This document shows positions 45,324 through 54,162 of a DNA stretch of 64,000 bases, piece after piece. The notes beneath the pieces are model-generated. The model ran no database searches. It saw only the letters and a list, made by a program, of their open reading frames with translations, and had not been told where the DNA came from. Made by a program: the position numbers and the translations under genes. Origin of the DNA: Bacilli bacterium. GTDB taxonomy: Bacteria > Bacillota_I > Bacilli_A > RF39 > UBA660. Numbering within the stretch: position 1 is the first letter of the stretch; every line of letters starts with the position of its first letter. Location: the NCBI GenBank assembly GCA_017553685.1, contig JAFZKH010000001.1, positions 58,171-122,170 on the forward strand, given 5' to 3'.

Positions 45324-46565
45324 ATGAGAAAAATATATACTGCAATTGATATTGGTTCTGATACTTTTAAGATAGTAGTAGTAGAAAAAGTTAATAATAA
45401 ATTAAATGTATTAGCATCTAATATATATCCTTCTTTAGGTATTGAAAAGGGTGTTATAGTTGATGAAAATGAAGTATTAGCAACACTAAAAGAAGCACTA
45501 AAGAAGATTAATAATACTCTTAATTTAGAAATCAAAAAAGCATTAATAAATGTACCAATGGATGATGCAAATTATAAAATAGTAGATGGATATACTACTA
45601 TTACAGGAGAAGATAATATTGTTACATCAGATGATATATTAAACTCACTTCAAGCATCTATTTATAATAAAATACCTGATGATGAAGAATTAGTTACTGT
45701 TATGCCTATTAAATACTTATTAGATGATAGAACAGAGGTTAAAAATCCAAGGGGATTAAAGGCAAATAAACTAAGTACTTTAGTTATGATGGTAACTGCT
45801 CCTAAAGCTACTTTATATAGAAATTTAGCTTTATTTGATAAAGCAGGTATAGAAGTAGTAGATATACTATTTGGTAATATAGGAGACTATTATACATTTA
45901 AAGATGATAATTATGATAAGAGTACTACAGCTGTTATTAATATTGGTTTAAATAAGACTGATATTGCTATATTTAATAAAGGAATTATAACTACATCTAA
46001 AGTATTACCTATAGGAACAGTAAATATAGATGAAGATATCTCATATGTATATAATATTCCTTTAGATAAAGCTAGAAAAATAAAAGAAATATTTGTTAAT
46101 TTAGATAAAAAAGAGACTTCTAAAGAAGATTATTATGAAACAAAAGATAAATCTGGTATAAAAATCAGTATTAATCAAAAAGAAGTTAGTGAAATTGTAT
46201 ATAATAATTTATTAGAAATAATAAAAAAAGCAAAAAAAGAATTAAATAACTTAACAAAAAAAGAAATTCATTATATAATTATAACAGGTGGAATAAGCAA
46301 TATTCCTGGTTTTGATACCATTTGCTCTGAGGTATATAATGAAGTAGTATCTCATAGATTAAATGTAATTGGTATTAGAGATAATATGTATTCTTCATCT
46401 TATGGAATTGTTAAATATTTCATAAATAAACTAGAATTAAGAGGAAGAGAATATTCTATGTTTAGTGATGAAGAAGTAACTAAAATAGTAAGTAACTGGG
46501 CTAAGAACGAAGATACTAAAGTATTTAGTAAGTTCTTTAGTCGTTTATTTGATAAGGAGGACTAA
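45324..46565 (+). CDS. ftsA: Cell division protein FtsA
   Basis: 413 residues. Actin-like ATPase that tethers FtsZ to the membrane. [16 protein letters not shown] (phosphate 1), SHS2 insert, [19 protein letters not shown] phosphate 2 (here [14 protein letters not shown]), [12 protein letters not shown] (adenosine motif) and a C-terminal amphipathic helix [13 protein letters not shown] for membrane binding. ftsZ starts two bases after the stop with an overlapping SD AAGGAGG. Confidence 0.95.
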   Translation: MRKIYTAIDIGSDTFKIVVVEKVNNKLNVLASNIYPSLGIEKGVIVDENEVLATLKEALKKINNTLNLEIKKALINVPMDDANYKIVDGYTTITGEDNIVTSDDILNSLQASIYNKIPDDEELVTVMPIKYLLDDRTEVKNPRGLKANKLSTLVMMVTAPKATLYRNLALFDKAGIEVVDILFGNIGDYYTFKDDNYDKSTTAVINIGLNKTDIAIFNKGIITTSKVLPIGTVNIDEDISYVYNIPLDKARKIKEIFVNLDKKETSKEDYYETKDKSGIKISINQKEVSEIVYNNLLEIIKKAKKELNNLTKKEIHYIIITGGISNIPGFDTICSEVYNEVVSHRLNVIGIRDNMYSSSYGIVKYFINKLELRGREYSMFSDEEVTKIVSNWAKNEDTKVFSKFFSRLFDKED

Positions 46566-46567
46566 TT

Positions 46568-47635
46568 ATGGCATTAGAAATTGATCAATTAGCTAAAATA
46601 AAAGTTATTGGTGTAGGTGGCGGTGGAAACAACGCTATTAATAGAATGATTGAATCTGGTATTAAAGGTGTTGAATTCATTGTTGCTAATACTGATTCAC
46701 AAGCACTTAGAAATTCAAAAGCTGAAATAAAACTTCAACTAGGTAAAACTGGACTTGGAGCTGGAGCTAAACCTGAAATAGGTAGAGCAGCTGCTGAAGA
46801 AAGTAAAGATGAAATAAAAGAAGTTTTAAAAGGTGCTGACATGGTATTCGTTACATGTGGTATGGGAGGAGGAACTGGTACAGGAGCTGCTCCAGTTATT
46901 GCTGAAATATCACAAAGTTTAGGTGCTTTAACAGTAGGTATTGTTACTAAACCATTTAGTTGGGAAGGTAATAGAAGATCTGCTAATGCTGAAGAAGGAC
47001 TTGAAAAATTAAAAGAACATGTTGATACTTTAATAATTGTTCCAAATGATAGATTAAAAGAAATTATTGATAAGAATACTCCAATGCTAGCTGCATTTAA
47101 AGAAGTAGATAATGTATTAAGACTTGGTGTTCAATCAATATCTGATTTAATTGCTGTTAATGGACTAGTTAACCTAGACTTCGCAGACGTTAAAACAGTT
47201 ATGGAAAATAAAGGCGATGCTTTAATTGGTATAGGTGTTGCTTCTGGTGAAAATAGAGCTATTGAAGCTGCTAGACAATCTGTTAGTTCACCACTTCTTG
47301 AAACTGATATAAGAGGTGCTACAGATGCTATTGTTAATATTACAGGTGGTAATAGCTTAGGATTATATGAAGTACAAAATGCTGTTGAAGTTATTAGACA
47401 AGCATCTGGTACAGATATTAATATAATATTTGGTGCTGTTATTAATGAAAGTCTTGAAGATGATGTAATTGTTACAGTAGTAGCTACTGGATTTGATAAA
47501 GTAGGAGATGCTTATATGGATTCTCTTCATGAGCAAGTAATTGAAATGAATACTCCAGTATCAAGTTCAGATGATTCTGATGATGATGATGGTTGGGATA
47601 TACCAGATTTCATTAGAAATAGAAAAAATTTATAA
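46568..47635 (+). CDS. ftsZ: Cell division GTPase FtsZ
   Basis: 355 residues. Tubulin-like GTPase that forms the Z ring. [14 protein letters not shown], tubulin signature [17 protein letters not shown]7 loop region [14 protein letters not shown], short Asp-rich linker (SSDDSDDDD) and C-terminal peptide [11 protein letters not shown] that binds FtsA and other partners. Linker is short compared with B. subtilis. Followed by a terminator that isolates ftsAZ from mraZ. Confidence 0.98.
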   Translation: MALEIDQLAKIKVIGVGGGGNNAINRMIESGIKGVEFIVANTDSQALRNSKAEIKLQLGKTGLGAGAKPEIGRAAAEESKDEIKEVLKGADMVFVTCGMGGGTGTGAAPVIAEISQSLGALTVGIVTKPFSWEGNRRSANAEEGLEKLKEHVDTLIIVPNDRLKEIIDKNTPMLAAFKEVDNVLRLGVQSISDLIAVNGLVNLDFADVKTVMENKGDALIGIGVASGENRAIEAARQSVSSPLLETDIRGATDAIVNITGGNSLGLYEVQNAVEVIRQASGTDINIIFGAVINESLEDDVIVTVVATGFDKVGDAYMDSLHEQVIEMNTPVSSSDDSDDDDGWDIPDFIRNRKNL

Positions 47636-47640
47636 TTGTA

Positions 47641-47669
47641 AAAAAGAAGTGTAAACTTCTTTTTTTTTG
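47641..47669 (+). terminator. Terminator of ftsAZ
   Basis: AAAGAAGT GTAA ACTTCTTT (about 47644-47663) followed by a nine-base T-tract. Confidence 0.82.
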
Positions 47670-47680
47670 TCTTTTTATAT

Positions 47681-47708
47681 TTACAAAAAATCTATATAAT
47701 TATATAAT
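47681..47708 (+). promoter_or_regulatory. mraZ promoter
   Basis: TTTACA (47681-47686), 16-base spacer, TATAAT (47703-47708). A second TATAAT (47696-47701) overlaps the spacer. Transcription should begin near 47715, just before the MraZ boxes. Confidence 0.65.
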
Positions 47709-47720
47709 TGAATTAACCAG

Positions 47721-47745
47721 TGGGAGAAAGTGGTTGAATGTGGGG
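47721..47745 (+). promoter_or_regulatory. MraZ operator: three TGGNN units spaced five bases
   Basis: TGGGA (47721-47725), TGGTT (47731-47735) and TGGGG (47741-47745), each separated by exactly five bases, so the unit repeats every ten bases (one helical turn). MraZ of E. coli binds TGGGN repeats with five-base spacers upstream of its own gene. Here the boxes lie between the predicted transcript start and the mraZ ATG, and the last doubles as the SD. Confidence 0.85.
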
Positions 47746-47752
47746 GATAAAT

Positions 47753-48181
47753 ATGTTAATGGGAGAGTTTCATCACAATTTAGATGATAAAAACAGACTT
47801 ATAATTCCTTCTAAGTTTAGATATGAACTTGGTTCTAAGTTTATTGTCACTAGAGGTATTGAAAAATGTTTGTTTGTTTATCCAGTAGATGAGTGGAATA
47901 AGATAATTGAAAAACTTAACACACTTCCATTTACTAACAAAGATGCTCGTACATTCATGAGGATGTTCTTATCAGGGGCCACTGAGTGTGAACTTGATAA
48001 TAATGGAAGAGTTTGTATTGCTTCGCCTTTAATGAATTATGCTTCTTTATCTAAAGAATGCGTAGTTATAGGTGTTGGTGATAGACTTGAAATTTGGGAT
48101 CAAGATATGTTTAATAACTTCTTTAATGATAATATTGAAAACTTTAGTGATGTAGCGGAGAATTTATTTAGTGCATATTAG
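47753..48181 (+). CDS. mraZ: Transcriptional regulator MraZ
   Basis: 142 residues from ATG 47753 (SD GGGGG; the ATG at 47738 lies inside the operator and adds five residues). AbrB-like ring protein, two copies of the DXXXR motif: MGEFHHNLDDKNRLIIPSKFR and CELDNNGRVCIASPL. MraZ represses the dcw operon by binding boxes like those just upstream. It starts the second division unit mraZ-rsmH-ftsL-pbp and overlaps rsmH by 11 bases. Confidence 0.96.
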   Translation: MLMGEFHHNLDDKNRLIIPSKFRYELGSKFIVTRGIEKCLFVYPVDEWNKIIEKLNTLPFTNKDARTFMRMFLSGATECELDNNGRVCIASPLMNYASLSKECVVIGVGDRLEIWDQDMFNNFFNDNIENFSDVAENLFSAY

Positions 48182-49085
48182 TGTTTTACTTAATGAATCA
48201 ATAGAGAATTTAAATATTAAAGAAGATGGAATATATGTTGATGCTACTTTAGGATACGCTGGTCATAGTTCACAAATATTAAATCGAATAGCAAGGGGTT
48301 GCTTATTCGCCTTTGATCAAGATGGGGAAGCTATCGAATATAGTAAAAAGATTCTTGATCAAATTAATGATAATTACGAAATTATTAATACTAATTTCGT
48401 AAATATAAAAGATGAACTTAATAAAAGAAATATTAAGGGAGTTGATGGAATATTATTTGACTTAGGGGTATCTTCGCCTCAATTAGACGAAGCTGAAAGA
48501 GGATTTAGTTTTCATAACGATGCTAAGCTTGATATGAGAATGAATCAAAATCAGGAGTTATCTGCCTTTGAAGTAGTAAATAATTATCCAAAAGAAAAAT
48601 TAATAAAAATATTCTTTGAATATGGTGAAGAAAAATTCTCTAAATCAATTGCAGAAGCAATATGTAAATATAGAGAATCTAAACCTATAGAAACCACATT
48701 AGAATTAACTGAAATAATTAAAAATTCAGTACCTGAAAAATATAGAAGACTTCATCATCCTGCTAGGAAAGTATTCCAAGCAATAAGAATAGAAGTTAAT
48801 GATGAATTAAATGTTTTAGAAAAAGCATTAAATGATTCATTAGAACTATTAAATCCTGGTGGAAGATTATGTGTTATTACATTCCATTCACTAGAAGATA
48901 GAATAGTTAAAAATAAATTTAAAGAAGTAACAAAAGAAAATGAACTTTATAAAGGTATGCCTAATGTACCTGATGAATATAAAGTTAAATATAAATTAAT
49001 AGGTAAATTTAAACCTACAAAAGAAGAATTAGAAAATAACAATAGATCTAGAAGTTCAATTCTTAGAGTTATTGAAAGAATATAA
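48171..49085 (+). CDS. rsmH: 16S rRNA (cytosine1402-N4)-methyltransferase RsmH
   Basis: 304 residues from GTG 48171 (SD GCGGAG in mraZ). MHISVLLNESIENL start, SAM motif DATLGYAGHSSQIL, LFDLGVSSPQLDEAERGFSF, and VITFHSLEDRIVKNKF. RsmH methylates C1402 in the P site. The order mraZ-rsmH-ftsL-pbp is conserved across bacteria. Overlap with mraZ suggests coupled translation. Confidence 0.97.
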   Translation: MHISVLLNESIENLNIKEDGIYVDATLGYAGHSSQILNRIARGCLFAFDQDGEAIEYSKKILDQINDNYEIINTNFVNIKDELNKRNIKGVDGILFDLGVSSPQLDEAERGFSFHNDAKLDMRMNQNQELSAFEVVNNYPKEKLIKIFFEYGEEKFSKSIAEAICKYRESKPIETTLELTEIIKNSVPEKYRRLHHPARKVFQAIRIEVNDELNVLEKALNDSLELLNPGGRLCVITFHSLEDRIVKNKFKEVTKENELYKGMPNVPDEYKVKYKLIGKFKPTKEELENNNRSRSSILRVIERI

Positions 49086-49095
49086 GGAGGATAAA

Positions 49096-49389
49096 ATGGG
49101 AAAGAAATTAAGAGGCAAAAAGAAAACTTTTGAGAAAAATTTCATAACCTTTGGTGGTATATTATTACTATGTTTATTTGCTATTTGTTTCTTTGCCAAC
49201 AATAGCTTATCTTCATTAAATGTAGAAGTTGAAGAATTAAAAACAGAGGTAAGAATTCAATCAGAATCAAACCAAGGATTATCTATGAAAATAAATGAAC
49301 TTGCATCTTTAGAAAACGTAAACGAAGTTGCAAATAATACTGGATTAGCTTATAATAATAGTAATATTAGAATAGTTAATAGTAGATAG
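49096..49389 (+). CDS. ftsL: Cell division protein FtsL
   Basis: 97 residues from ATG 49096 (SD AAGGAGG spaced five bases; the TTG at 49072 lies upstream of it). Basic N-terminus, one membrane helix (about 19-40, GGILLLCLFAICFFANN), then a coiled-coil (SLNVEVEELKTEVRIQSESN). Low sequence conservation is normal for FtsL; position between rsmH and the PBP gene and the topology identify it. It partners with DivIB and DivIC. Confidence 0.85.
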   Translation: MGKKLRGKKKTFEKNFITFGGILLLCLFAICFFANNSLSSLNVEVEELKTEVRIQSESNQGLSMKINELASLENVNEVANNTGLAYNNSNIRIVNSR

Positions 49390-49400
49390 GAGAATTTACA

Positions 49401-51503
49401 ATGAAAGAAAAAGTACCAAATAAAATAAACGTAAATAAATTTGTTATTTTATTTGGACTTTTTTTATTTGCTGTAATAATAGCCAGATTAATATATTTAA
49501 ATTTATCTCCTAATATAGATGGTATTAATCTATCTAAATTTGCTAAGAATAGAAACACAGTTAAAAAGACATTAGCTGCTAATAGAGGTACAATATATGA
49601 TTCAAATAATGAAGTTTTAGCAGAAACAGTAGATTCATATACTTTAGTAGCATACTTAGATAAATCTAGAAGTAAAAATAGTACTAAACCAAGACACGTA
49701 GTGGATGTAGAAACTACTGCTAAAGCATTAGCTCCTAGAATTAATATGACTGAAGAAAGACTTGTAGAACTTATGAGTCAAAAGGGATTATATCAAGTAG
49801 AACTTGGACCTGGTGGTAAAGGACTTACTGAACTTCAAAAAGAAGAAATAGAAAAACTAGAATTACCTGGTATAGGATTTATATCCACTAAGAAAAGATA
49901 TTATCCTAATCTAGATTTTGCTTCATATGTAATAGGTTATGTTAGAGAATATGATGACGGTGAAGTAAAAGGTGAAATGGGTATAGAAGCTAAATATAAT
50001 AGTGAACTTACTGGAGTAGATGGATCTGTTACATATCAGCAAGATGCTTTAGGATATAAATTAATTAATTCACCTGAAATAAGAATAGATAAAGAAGATG
50101 GATATGATATTTATTTAACTATAGATTCTAATGTACAATTAATGACAGAAAGAGCATTAAATGATGCTTTTGGTAGATCATATGCATCTAAAGCTATATT
50201 TGTAGTAGCTGAAGCTAAAACTGGTAAGATATTAGCATCTGCTACTAAACCAAGTTTTGATCCAAATATAAAGAATATTGAAAACTATCTAGATCCACTT
50301 GTATCTTATTCATATGAACCTGGTTCTACTATGAAAACATTTACTTATATGGCTACAATGGAAAAGGGTAATTATAATGGTTCTGATACTTATGATTCAG
50401 GTACTATTAAAATAGATGATTATACTATTAAAGACTGGAATACTTATGGTTGGGGTAATATTTCATATGATTATGGATATGCACAAAGTTCTAACTTAGG
50501 AGTAGTTAATTTAACTCAAAAATATATAACTGGTCAGGAATTAAAAGATTACTTAAAGAAACTAGGATTTGGTTCTAAAACAGGTATAGAATTACCTGGA
50601 GAAGTATCTGGTAAAATAGATTTCCAATATAAAGTAGAAGTAGCTACTGCATCATTTGGCCAAGGTATAACTATTACACCAGTTCAAATGATTAAAGCAT
50701 TAACTGCTATATCAAATGATGGTTATATATTAAATCCTACAATAGTAGAAAAAGTAGTATCTCCATCTACAGGAGAAGTAATATATCAAAATAAACCTCA
50801 AAAGGGAACTAAAGTAGCATCTAAAGAAACTGTTACTAAGATAAAATCATTAATGAATGATGTTGTAACTATAGGAACAGGTACTAACTTTAATATGGAA
50901 GGTTATGATATTATAGGTAAAACTGGTACAGCAGAAGTATATAATGCAAACAGTGGAGGATATTATAATACTACATATAGAAATATAAGATCTTTTGCAG
51001 GTATGTATCCTAAAGATAATCCTAAATATATTATTTATATTGCATTTGAAAATGCACCATCAAGTAATGAAATGGCAGATGCTGTTAAATCACTTATTCA
51101 AGATATAGAAGCTTATTATAATTTAACAAATGTAAGAGCAGACACTAATTCTATTAAGATGACTGAAAACTATTCAAATAAGAAAGTAAATGATGTTAAA
51201 ACTATATTAGAACAAAATGGTATTAACTATGAAGTAATAGGGGACGGAGATGTAGTTATTAATCAATATCCAAAAGAGAATAACTATGTTGATGGTAAAT
51301 TACTTCTTAAAACAAATGGTAATATAGGAGAATCTGATTTAAAGAATTATTCTACTAAACTATTAAAGAACTATTGTAAATTAATAAATGCTGAATGTAA
51401 TATAGTAGGTAATGGATATGTAACTAATTATAGTTATGAAAAAGATGATACAGGTAAAATAATAAAAGTAAATGCAGAACTTACTTTACCTACAGTACAA
51501 TAA
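49401..51503 (+). CDS. ftsI: Class B penicillin-binding protein (FtsI/SpoVD type) with PASTA domain
   Basis: 700 residues. One N-terminal membrane helix (about 11-31), PBP dimerisation domain (ANRGTIYDSNNEVLAET), transpeptidase with SxxK as PGSTMKTF (Ser309), SxN as SSN in YAQSSNLG, and KTGT as GKTGTAEVYN (Lys507). After it comes one PASTA repeat (NDVKTILEQNGINYEVIGDG..VINQYPKENNYV) and a short extra C-terminal segment (KLLKNYCKLINAECNIVGNG). It cross-links septal peptidoglycan. Last gene of the mraZ unit. Confidence 0.95.
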   Translation: MKEKVPNKINVNKFVILFGLFLFAVIIARLIYLNLSPNIDGINLSKFAKNRNTVKKTLAANRGTIYDSNNEVLAETVDSYTLVAYLDKSRSKNSTKPRHVVDVETTAKALAPRINMTEERLVELMSQKGLYQVELGPGGKGLTELQKEEIEKLELPGIGFISTKKRYYPNLDFASYVIGYVREYDDGEVKGEMGIEAKYNSELTGVDGSVTYQQDALGYKLINSPEIRIDKEDGYDIYLTIDSNVQLMTERALNDAFGRSYASKAIFVVAEAKTGKILASATKPSFDPNIKNIENYLDPLVSYSYEPGSTMKTFTYMATMEKGNYNGSDTYDSGTIKIDDYTIKDWNTYGWGNISYDYGYAQSSNLGVVNLTQKYITGQELKDYLKKLGFGSKTGIELPGEVSGKIDFQYKVEVATASFGQGITITPVQMIKALTAISNDGYILNPTIVEKVVSPSTGEVIYQNKPQKGTKVASKETVTKIKSLMNDVVTIGTGTNFNMEGYDIIGKTGTAEVYNANSGGYYNTTYRNIRSFAGMYPKDNPKYIIYIAFENAPSSNEMADAVKSLIQDIEAYYNLTNVRADTNSIKMTENYSNKKVNDVKTILEQNGINYEVIGDGDVVINQYPKENNYVDGKLLLKTNGNIGESDLKNYSTKLLKNYCKLINAECNIVGNGYVTNYSYEKDDTGKIIKVNAELTLPTVQ

Positions 51504-51639
51504 AAAAAGAGACGATTAATCGTCTCTTTTATTTTACAAATTCGAAGGCGCCCCCCTGAAGTTGCGCCTTCTTAAAAAAGAATAAAAAGGGGTTGGCTAG
51601 TGTGATACTAGCAGCCAATTCGCCATTCGGGAATTGGTA
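51503..51639 (-). ncRNA. Candidate minus-strand structured RNA between ftsI and recG
   Basis: About 135 bases with no ORF but markedly higher GC and dense pairing. On the minus strand it has a promoter (51646-51674), a CCAATTC/GAATTGG hairpin, a GCTAGT/ACTAGC hairpin (about 51596-51613), a GAAGGCGC/GCGCCTTC hairpin (51544-51571) and the terminator above. CCCC near 51589-51592 can pair with the GGGGGG in the last loop, giving a possible pseudoknot. The alternative is a plus-strand element of the ftsI 3' region. No match to SRP RNA, tmRNA or RNase P motifs. Confidence 0.5.
51505..51533. terminator. Bidirectional terminator between ftsI and recG
   Basis: Perfect palindrome AAAAGAGACGATT/AATCGTCTCTTTT (51505-51530), with A-tract left and T-tract right, so active on both strands: ends ftsI on plus and the candidate RNA on minus. 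Confidence 0.9.
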
Positions 51640-51645
51640 TCAATT

Positions 51646-51674
51646 ATATTAATGATTTTAGGTACTTTTGTCAA
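51646..51674 (-). promoter_or_regulatory. Promoter of the minus-strand candidate RNA
   Basis: Read on the minus strand: TTGACA (51674-51669), exactly 17 bases, TAATAT (51651-51646). It lies back to back with the recG promoter. Confidence 0.6.
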
Positions 51675-51681
51675 CTAAAAA

Positions 51682-51711
51682 TTGAAAAAAATATTAAAAA
51701 AATGATATAAT
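51682..51711 (+). promoter_or_regulatory. Promoter of recG
   Basis: TTGAAA (51682-51687), 18-base spacer, TG-A-TATAAT (51703-51711). Confidence 0.68.
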
Positions 51712-51729
51712 TTATCTAGGTGATAACAT

Positions 51730-53679
51730 ATGTTTGGTTTAGATACTATAAAAGGCATTGGACCTTCTACAATTGATAAATTAAATAAGCTAGATATATA
51801 TACTGTAGAGGACTTAGTTTCATACTATCCATATAAGTATAAACTACTAAGAAAAACATCTTTAGATGAAGAAAAAGTAACAGTAGCAGGTAAAATAATA
51901 TCTACACCAGCATTATCTTATTTTAAAAAGATGAATAGACTTTCATTTCAAATGGAAGTAGAAAAAAAGATAGTAACAGTTACTATCTTTAATAGGGGTT
52001 TCCTAAAAGATAAATTATCTTTAGGTAAATCTATAACAGTTCTAGGTAAATATGAAAAGAATAGTATTACTGCATCAGATATTATTCTATATGATATAGG
52101 AAATGGTACTACTGTTATACCAGTTTATCATTTAGTAAAAGGACTAACATCTAAAAATATAAATAAATATATAAATGATGCTTTAAAAGCATCATATGTT
52201 TATGATTATATTCCAGATGAATTATCTAATAAATATAACTTTATATCTAAAAAAGAGGCTATATATAAAGCTAATAATCCTACTTCTATAAAAGATTTAG
52301 ATATATCAAGAGATAGACTTAAATATGAAGAATTATTTATATATTCTTTAAAGATGAATTATTTAAAATCTAAAAGAGATAATAAAGGAATATCTATTAT
52401 AGTAGATAAAACTAAAATAAATGAGTTTATTTCATCTTTAGAGTATTCATTAACAAAAGATCAAAAAAATGCTTTAGAGGATATCTTTAAAGACATGGAG
52501 TCTAATTCAAGAATGAATAGATTAATCGAAGGTGATGTTGGATCTGGTAAAACAATAGTGTCTCTAATTACTATGTATGCTTACTTTTTAAATGGTTATC
52601 AGTCTACTTTAATGGCTCCAACAGAAATACTTGCTATTCAGCATTATAATACTATGATTAAACTATTTAAGGACTTTAATATAAATGTAGCATTAATTAC
52701 TTCATCTACTAAAAAGAGTGAAAAAAATAAGATATATGAAGGTTTAAAAACAGGCTTAATTAATATGGTAGTAGGCACTCATTCTCTTTTAAATGAAGAA
52801 TTAGAATTTAATAACTTAGGTCTAGTAGTAACTGATGAACAACATAGATTTGGAGTTAATCAAAGAAAGAATCTAAGAAATAAAGGTAACAATGTAGATG
52901 TATTATATCTTTCTGCGACACCTATACCTAGAACGTATGCTTTAACTCTTTTCGGTGATATGGATATATCTATTATAGAAAGTAAAATATCTGGTAGAAA
53001 AGAAATAACTACTAAAGTATTTAAAAATAATCAAACTGATGAATATTTAAATATGATTTATAAAGAATTAAAAGAAGATCATCAAGTATATATAGTATCT
53101 CCTTTAATAGAGTCAGAAGATGAATCTTTAGATATTAAAAAGTTAAAAGAAAAGTTTTCTTTAGCATTTAAAAACTATAATATAGATATTCTTCATGGTA
53201 AGATGAAATCTAAAGAAAAAGATGAAATTATGACAAGATATAAAAATCATGATATAGATATATTAATATCTACTACTGTAATAGAGGTAGGAGTAGATGT
53301 AAAGAATGCTACTATGATTGTTATATTTGATGCAGAAAAGTTTGGTTTAGCTACACTTCACCAATTAAGAGGCAGAGTAGGAAGAAATGATTTAGATTCT
53401 TATTGCTTATTAATATCTAATAAAGAAACAGAAAGACTTAAAATAATGGAATCTATCCATGATGGGTTTAAACTTTCAGAAGAAGACTTCAAACTTCGTG
53501 GATCTGGAGATTTATTTGGAACGAGACAACATGGAGATATGAATTTTAAAGTAGCAAAATTACCTAGAGATTTAGATGTACTTAAGGCTTCTAATGAAGA
53601 TTCTAAAAAAATTTTAAAGGATATTGATAAATATCCTTTACTTCAAAATATTATAAAAAGTACCGTCAATCACGATTGA
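51730..53679 (+). CDS. recG: ATP-dependent DNA helicase RecG
   Basis: 649 residues. RecG remodels stalled forks and Holliday junctions. Wedge/OB domain at the N-terminus (LDTIKGIGPSTIDKLNKLDI, SYYPYKY), helicase with Walker A LIEGDVGSGKTIVSLI, DEQHRF box TDEQHRFGVNQR, SATPIPRTYALTLFGD, and C-terminal motifs ISTTVIEVGVDVKNA, LHQLRGRVGRND and the RecG-specific end LRGSGDLFGTRQHG. It stops with TGA (53677-53679), which lies inside the -35 of the next promoter. Confidence 0.97.
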   Translation: MFGLDTIKGIGPSTIDKLNKLDIYTVEDLVSYYPYKYKLLRKTSLDEEKVTVAGKIISTPALSYFKKMNRLSFQMEVEKKIVTVTIFNRGFLKDKLSLGKSITVLGKYEKNSITASDIILYDIGNGTTVIPVYHLVKGLTSKNINKYINDALKASYVYDYIPDELSNKYNFISKKEAIYKANNPTSIKDLDISRDRLKYEELFIYSLKMNYLKSKRDNKGISIIVDKTKINEFISSLEYSLTKDQKNALEDIFKDMESNSRMNRLIEGDVGSGKTIVSLITMYAYFLNGYQSTLMAPTEILAIQHYNTMIKLFKDFNINVALITSSTKKSEKNKIYEGLKTGLINMVVGTHSLLNEELEFNNLGLVVTDEQHRFGVNQRKNLRNKGNNVDVLYLSATPIPRTYALTLFGDMDISIIESKISGRKEITTKVFKNNQTDEYLNMIYKELKEDHQVYIVSPLIESEDESLDIKKLKEKFSLAFKNYNIDILHGKMKSKEKDEIMTRYKNHDIDILISTTVIEVGVDVKNATMIVIFDAEKFGLATLHQLRGRVGRNDLDSYCLLISNKETERLKIMESIHDGFKLSEEDFKLRGSGDLFGTRQHGDMNFKVAKLPRDLDVLKASNEDSKKILKDIDKYPLLQNIIKSTVNHD

Positions 53680-53704
53680 CAAAAACACTAAAATATTTTA
53701 TTAT
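53676..53704 (+). promoter_or_regulatory. Promoter of the small RNA downstream of recG
   Basis: TTGACA (53676-53681, containing the recG stop codon), 17-base spacer, TATTAT (53699-53704). Predicted start about 53711. Confidence 0.65.
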
Positions 53705-53710
53705 AAATAT

Positions 53711-53802
53711 AGCATAACAAGATAAAAGTTATGCTCACTTTTACTGGCTTTTGTAAAAGTGAACCAAACCCCCTGAAGGAGCCTTATGGCTCCACTTTTT
53801 TT
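53711..53802 (+). ncRNA. Candidate small regulatory RNA with C-rich single-stranded motif
   Basis: About 92 bases with its own promoter and terminator and no ORF. Two perfect hairpins abut each other: AGCATAAC/GTTATGCT (53711-53718, 53728-53735) and CACTTTTAC/GTAAAAGTG (53736-53744, 53753-53761). Then comes a 16-base unpaired stretch with CCCCCTGAA (53769-53777), followed by the terminator GGAGCC/GGCTCC. The design matches C-rich trans-acting RNAs of Bacillota (S. aureus RsaE type) that bind ribosome binding sites. Family unknown. Confidence 0.65.
53778..53802 (+). terminator. Terminator of the candidate small RNA
   Basis: GGAGCC TTAT GGCTCC (53778-53793), then AC and seven T. Confidence 0.9.
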
Positions 53803-53815
53803 ATAATTTTGAATG

Positions 53816-53824
53816 TGGTATAAT
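53816..53824 (+). promoter_or_regulatory. Extended -10 promoter of the gene at 53855
   Basis: TG-G-TATAAT shortly after the small RNA terminator. Confidence 0.65.
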
Positions 53825-53854
53825 TATTAAAGAAAGTAAAAATGGAGTGCTTAT

Positions 53855-54142
53855 ATGGGATTATTTAGTAAGAAAAAGAAAAAAGAAGAAAAGAAAGTTT
53901 TAGTTATGATTGGCGGCGGAGATGAATCTATAATTATTAAGGTGCCAAAAGGTAAAAGAATATTAACACCAAATGGATTCATTATTGCTGGAGAAACTTT
54001 AGAAGAAAACAAATTAAGATATGAAAAGAGATTTGAAGAGTCTATAAAAAGATGGGATGAAATGAATAAAAAACATGACAAAAGTCTAGCAAAAAGATTT
54101 AAACCACTTTCAAAGAATAATAATATTAAAAGAATTCAATAA
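53855..54142 (+). CDS. Small highly charged protein of unknown function
   Basis: 95 residues, no membrane segment. Starts MGLFSKKKKKEEKKVLVMIGGGDESIIIKV and ends with a long helical, basic part (RYEKRFEESIKRWDEMNKKHDKSLAKRFKPL). The minus-strand ORF over the same bases is a shadow. SD is weak (GGAG at about 53843). First gene of a unit with the PnuC-type transporter 20 bases downstream. No family recognised. Confidence 0.65.
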   Translation: MGLFSKKKKKEEKKVLVMIGGGDESIIIKVPKGKRILTPNGFIIAGETLEENKLRYEKRFEESIKRWDEMNKKHDKSLAKRFKPLSKNNNIKRIQ

Positions 54143-54162
54143 GAACTTTATAAGGAGTAAAA

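Noticed and set aside
51503..51674. SRP RNA, tmRNA, RNase P RNA or a tRNA between ftsI and recG
   Set aside because: No GGAAGGAAGCAG-type SRP loop, no tmRNA ends or tag frame, too short for RNase P, and no TTCGA T-loop in a tRNA-like fold.
51730..53679. Use of TGA as tryptophan (Mycoplasma code)
   Set aside because: recG, rel and nusB end in TGA at the expected protein ends and tryptophan is encoded by TGG throughout.
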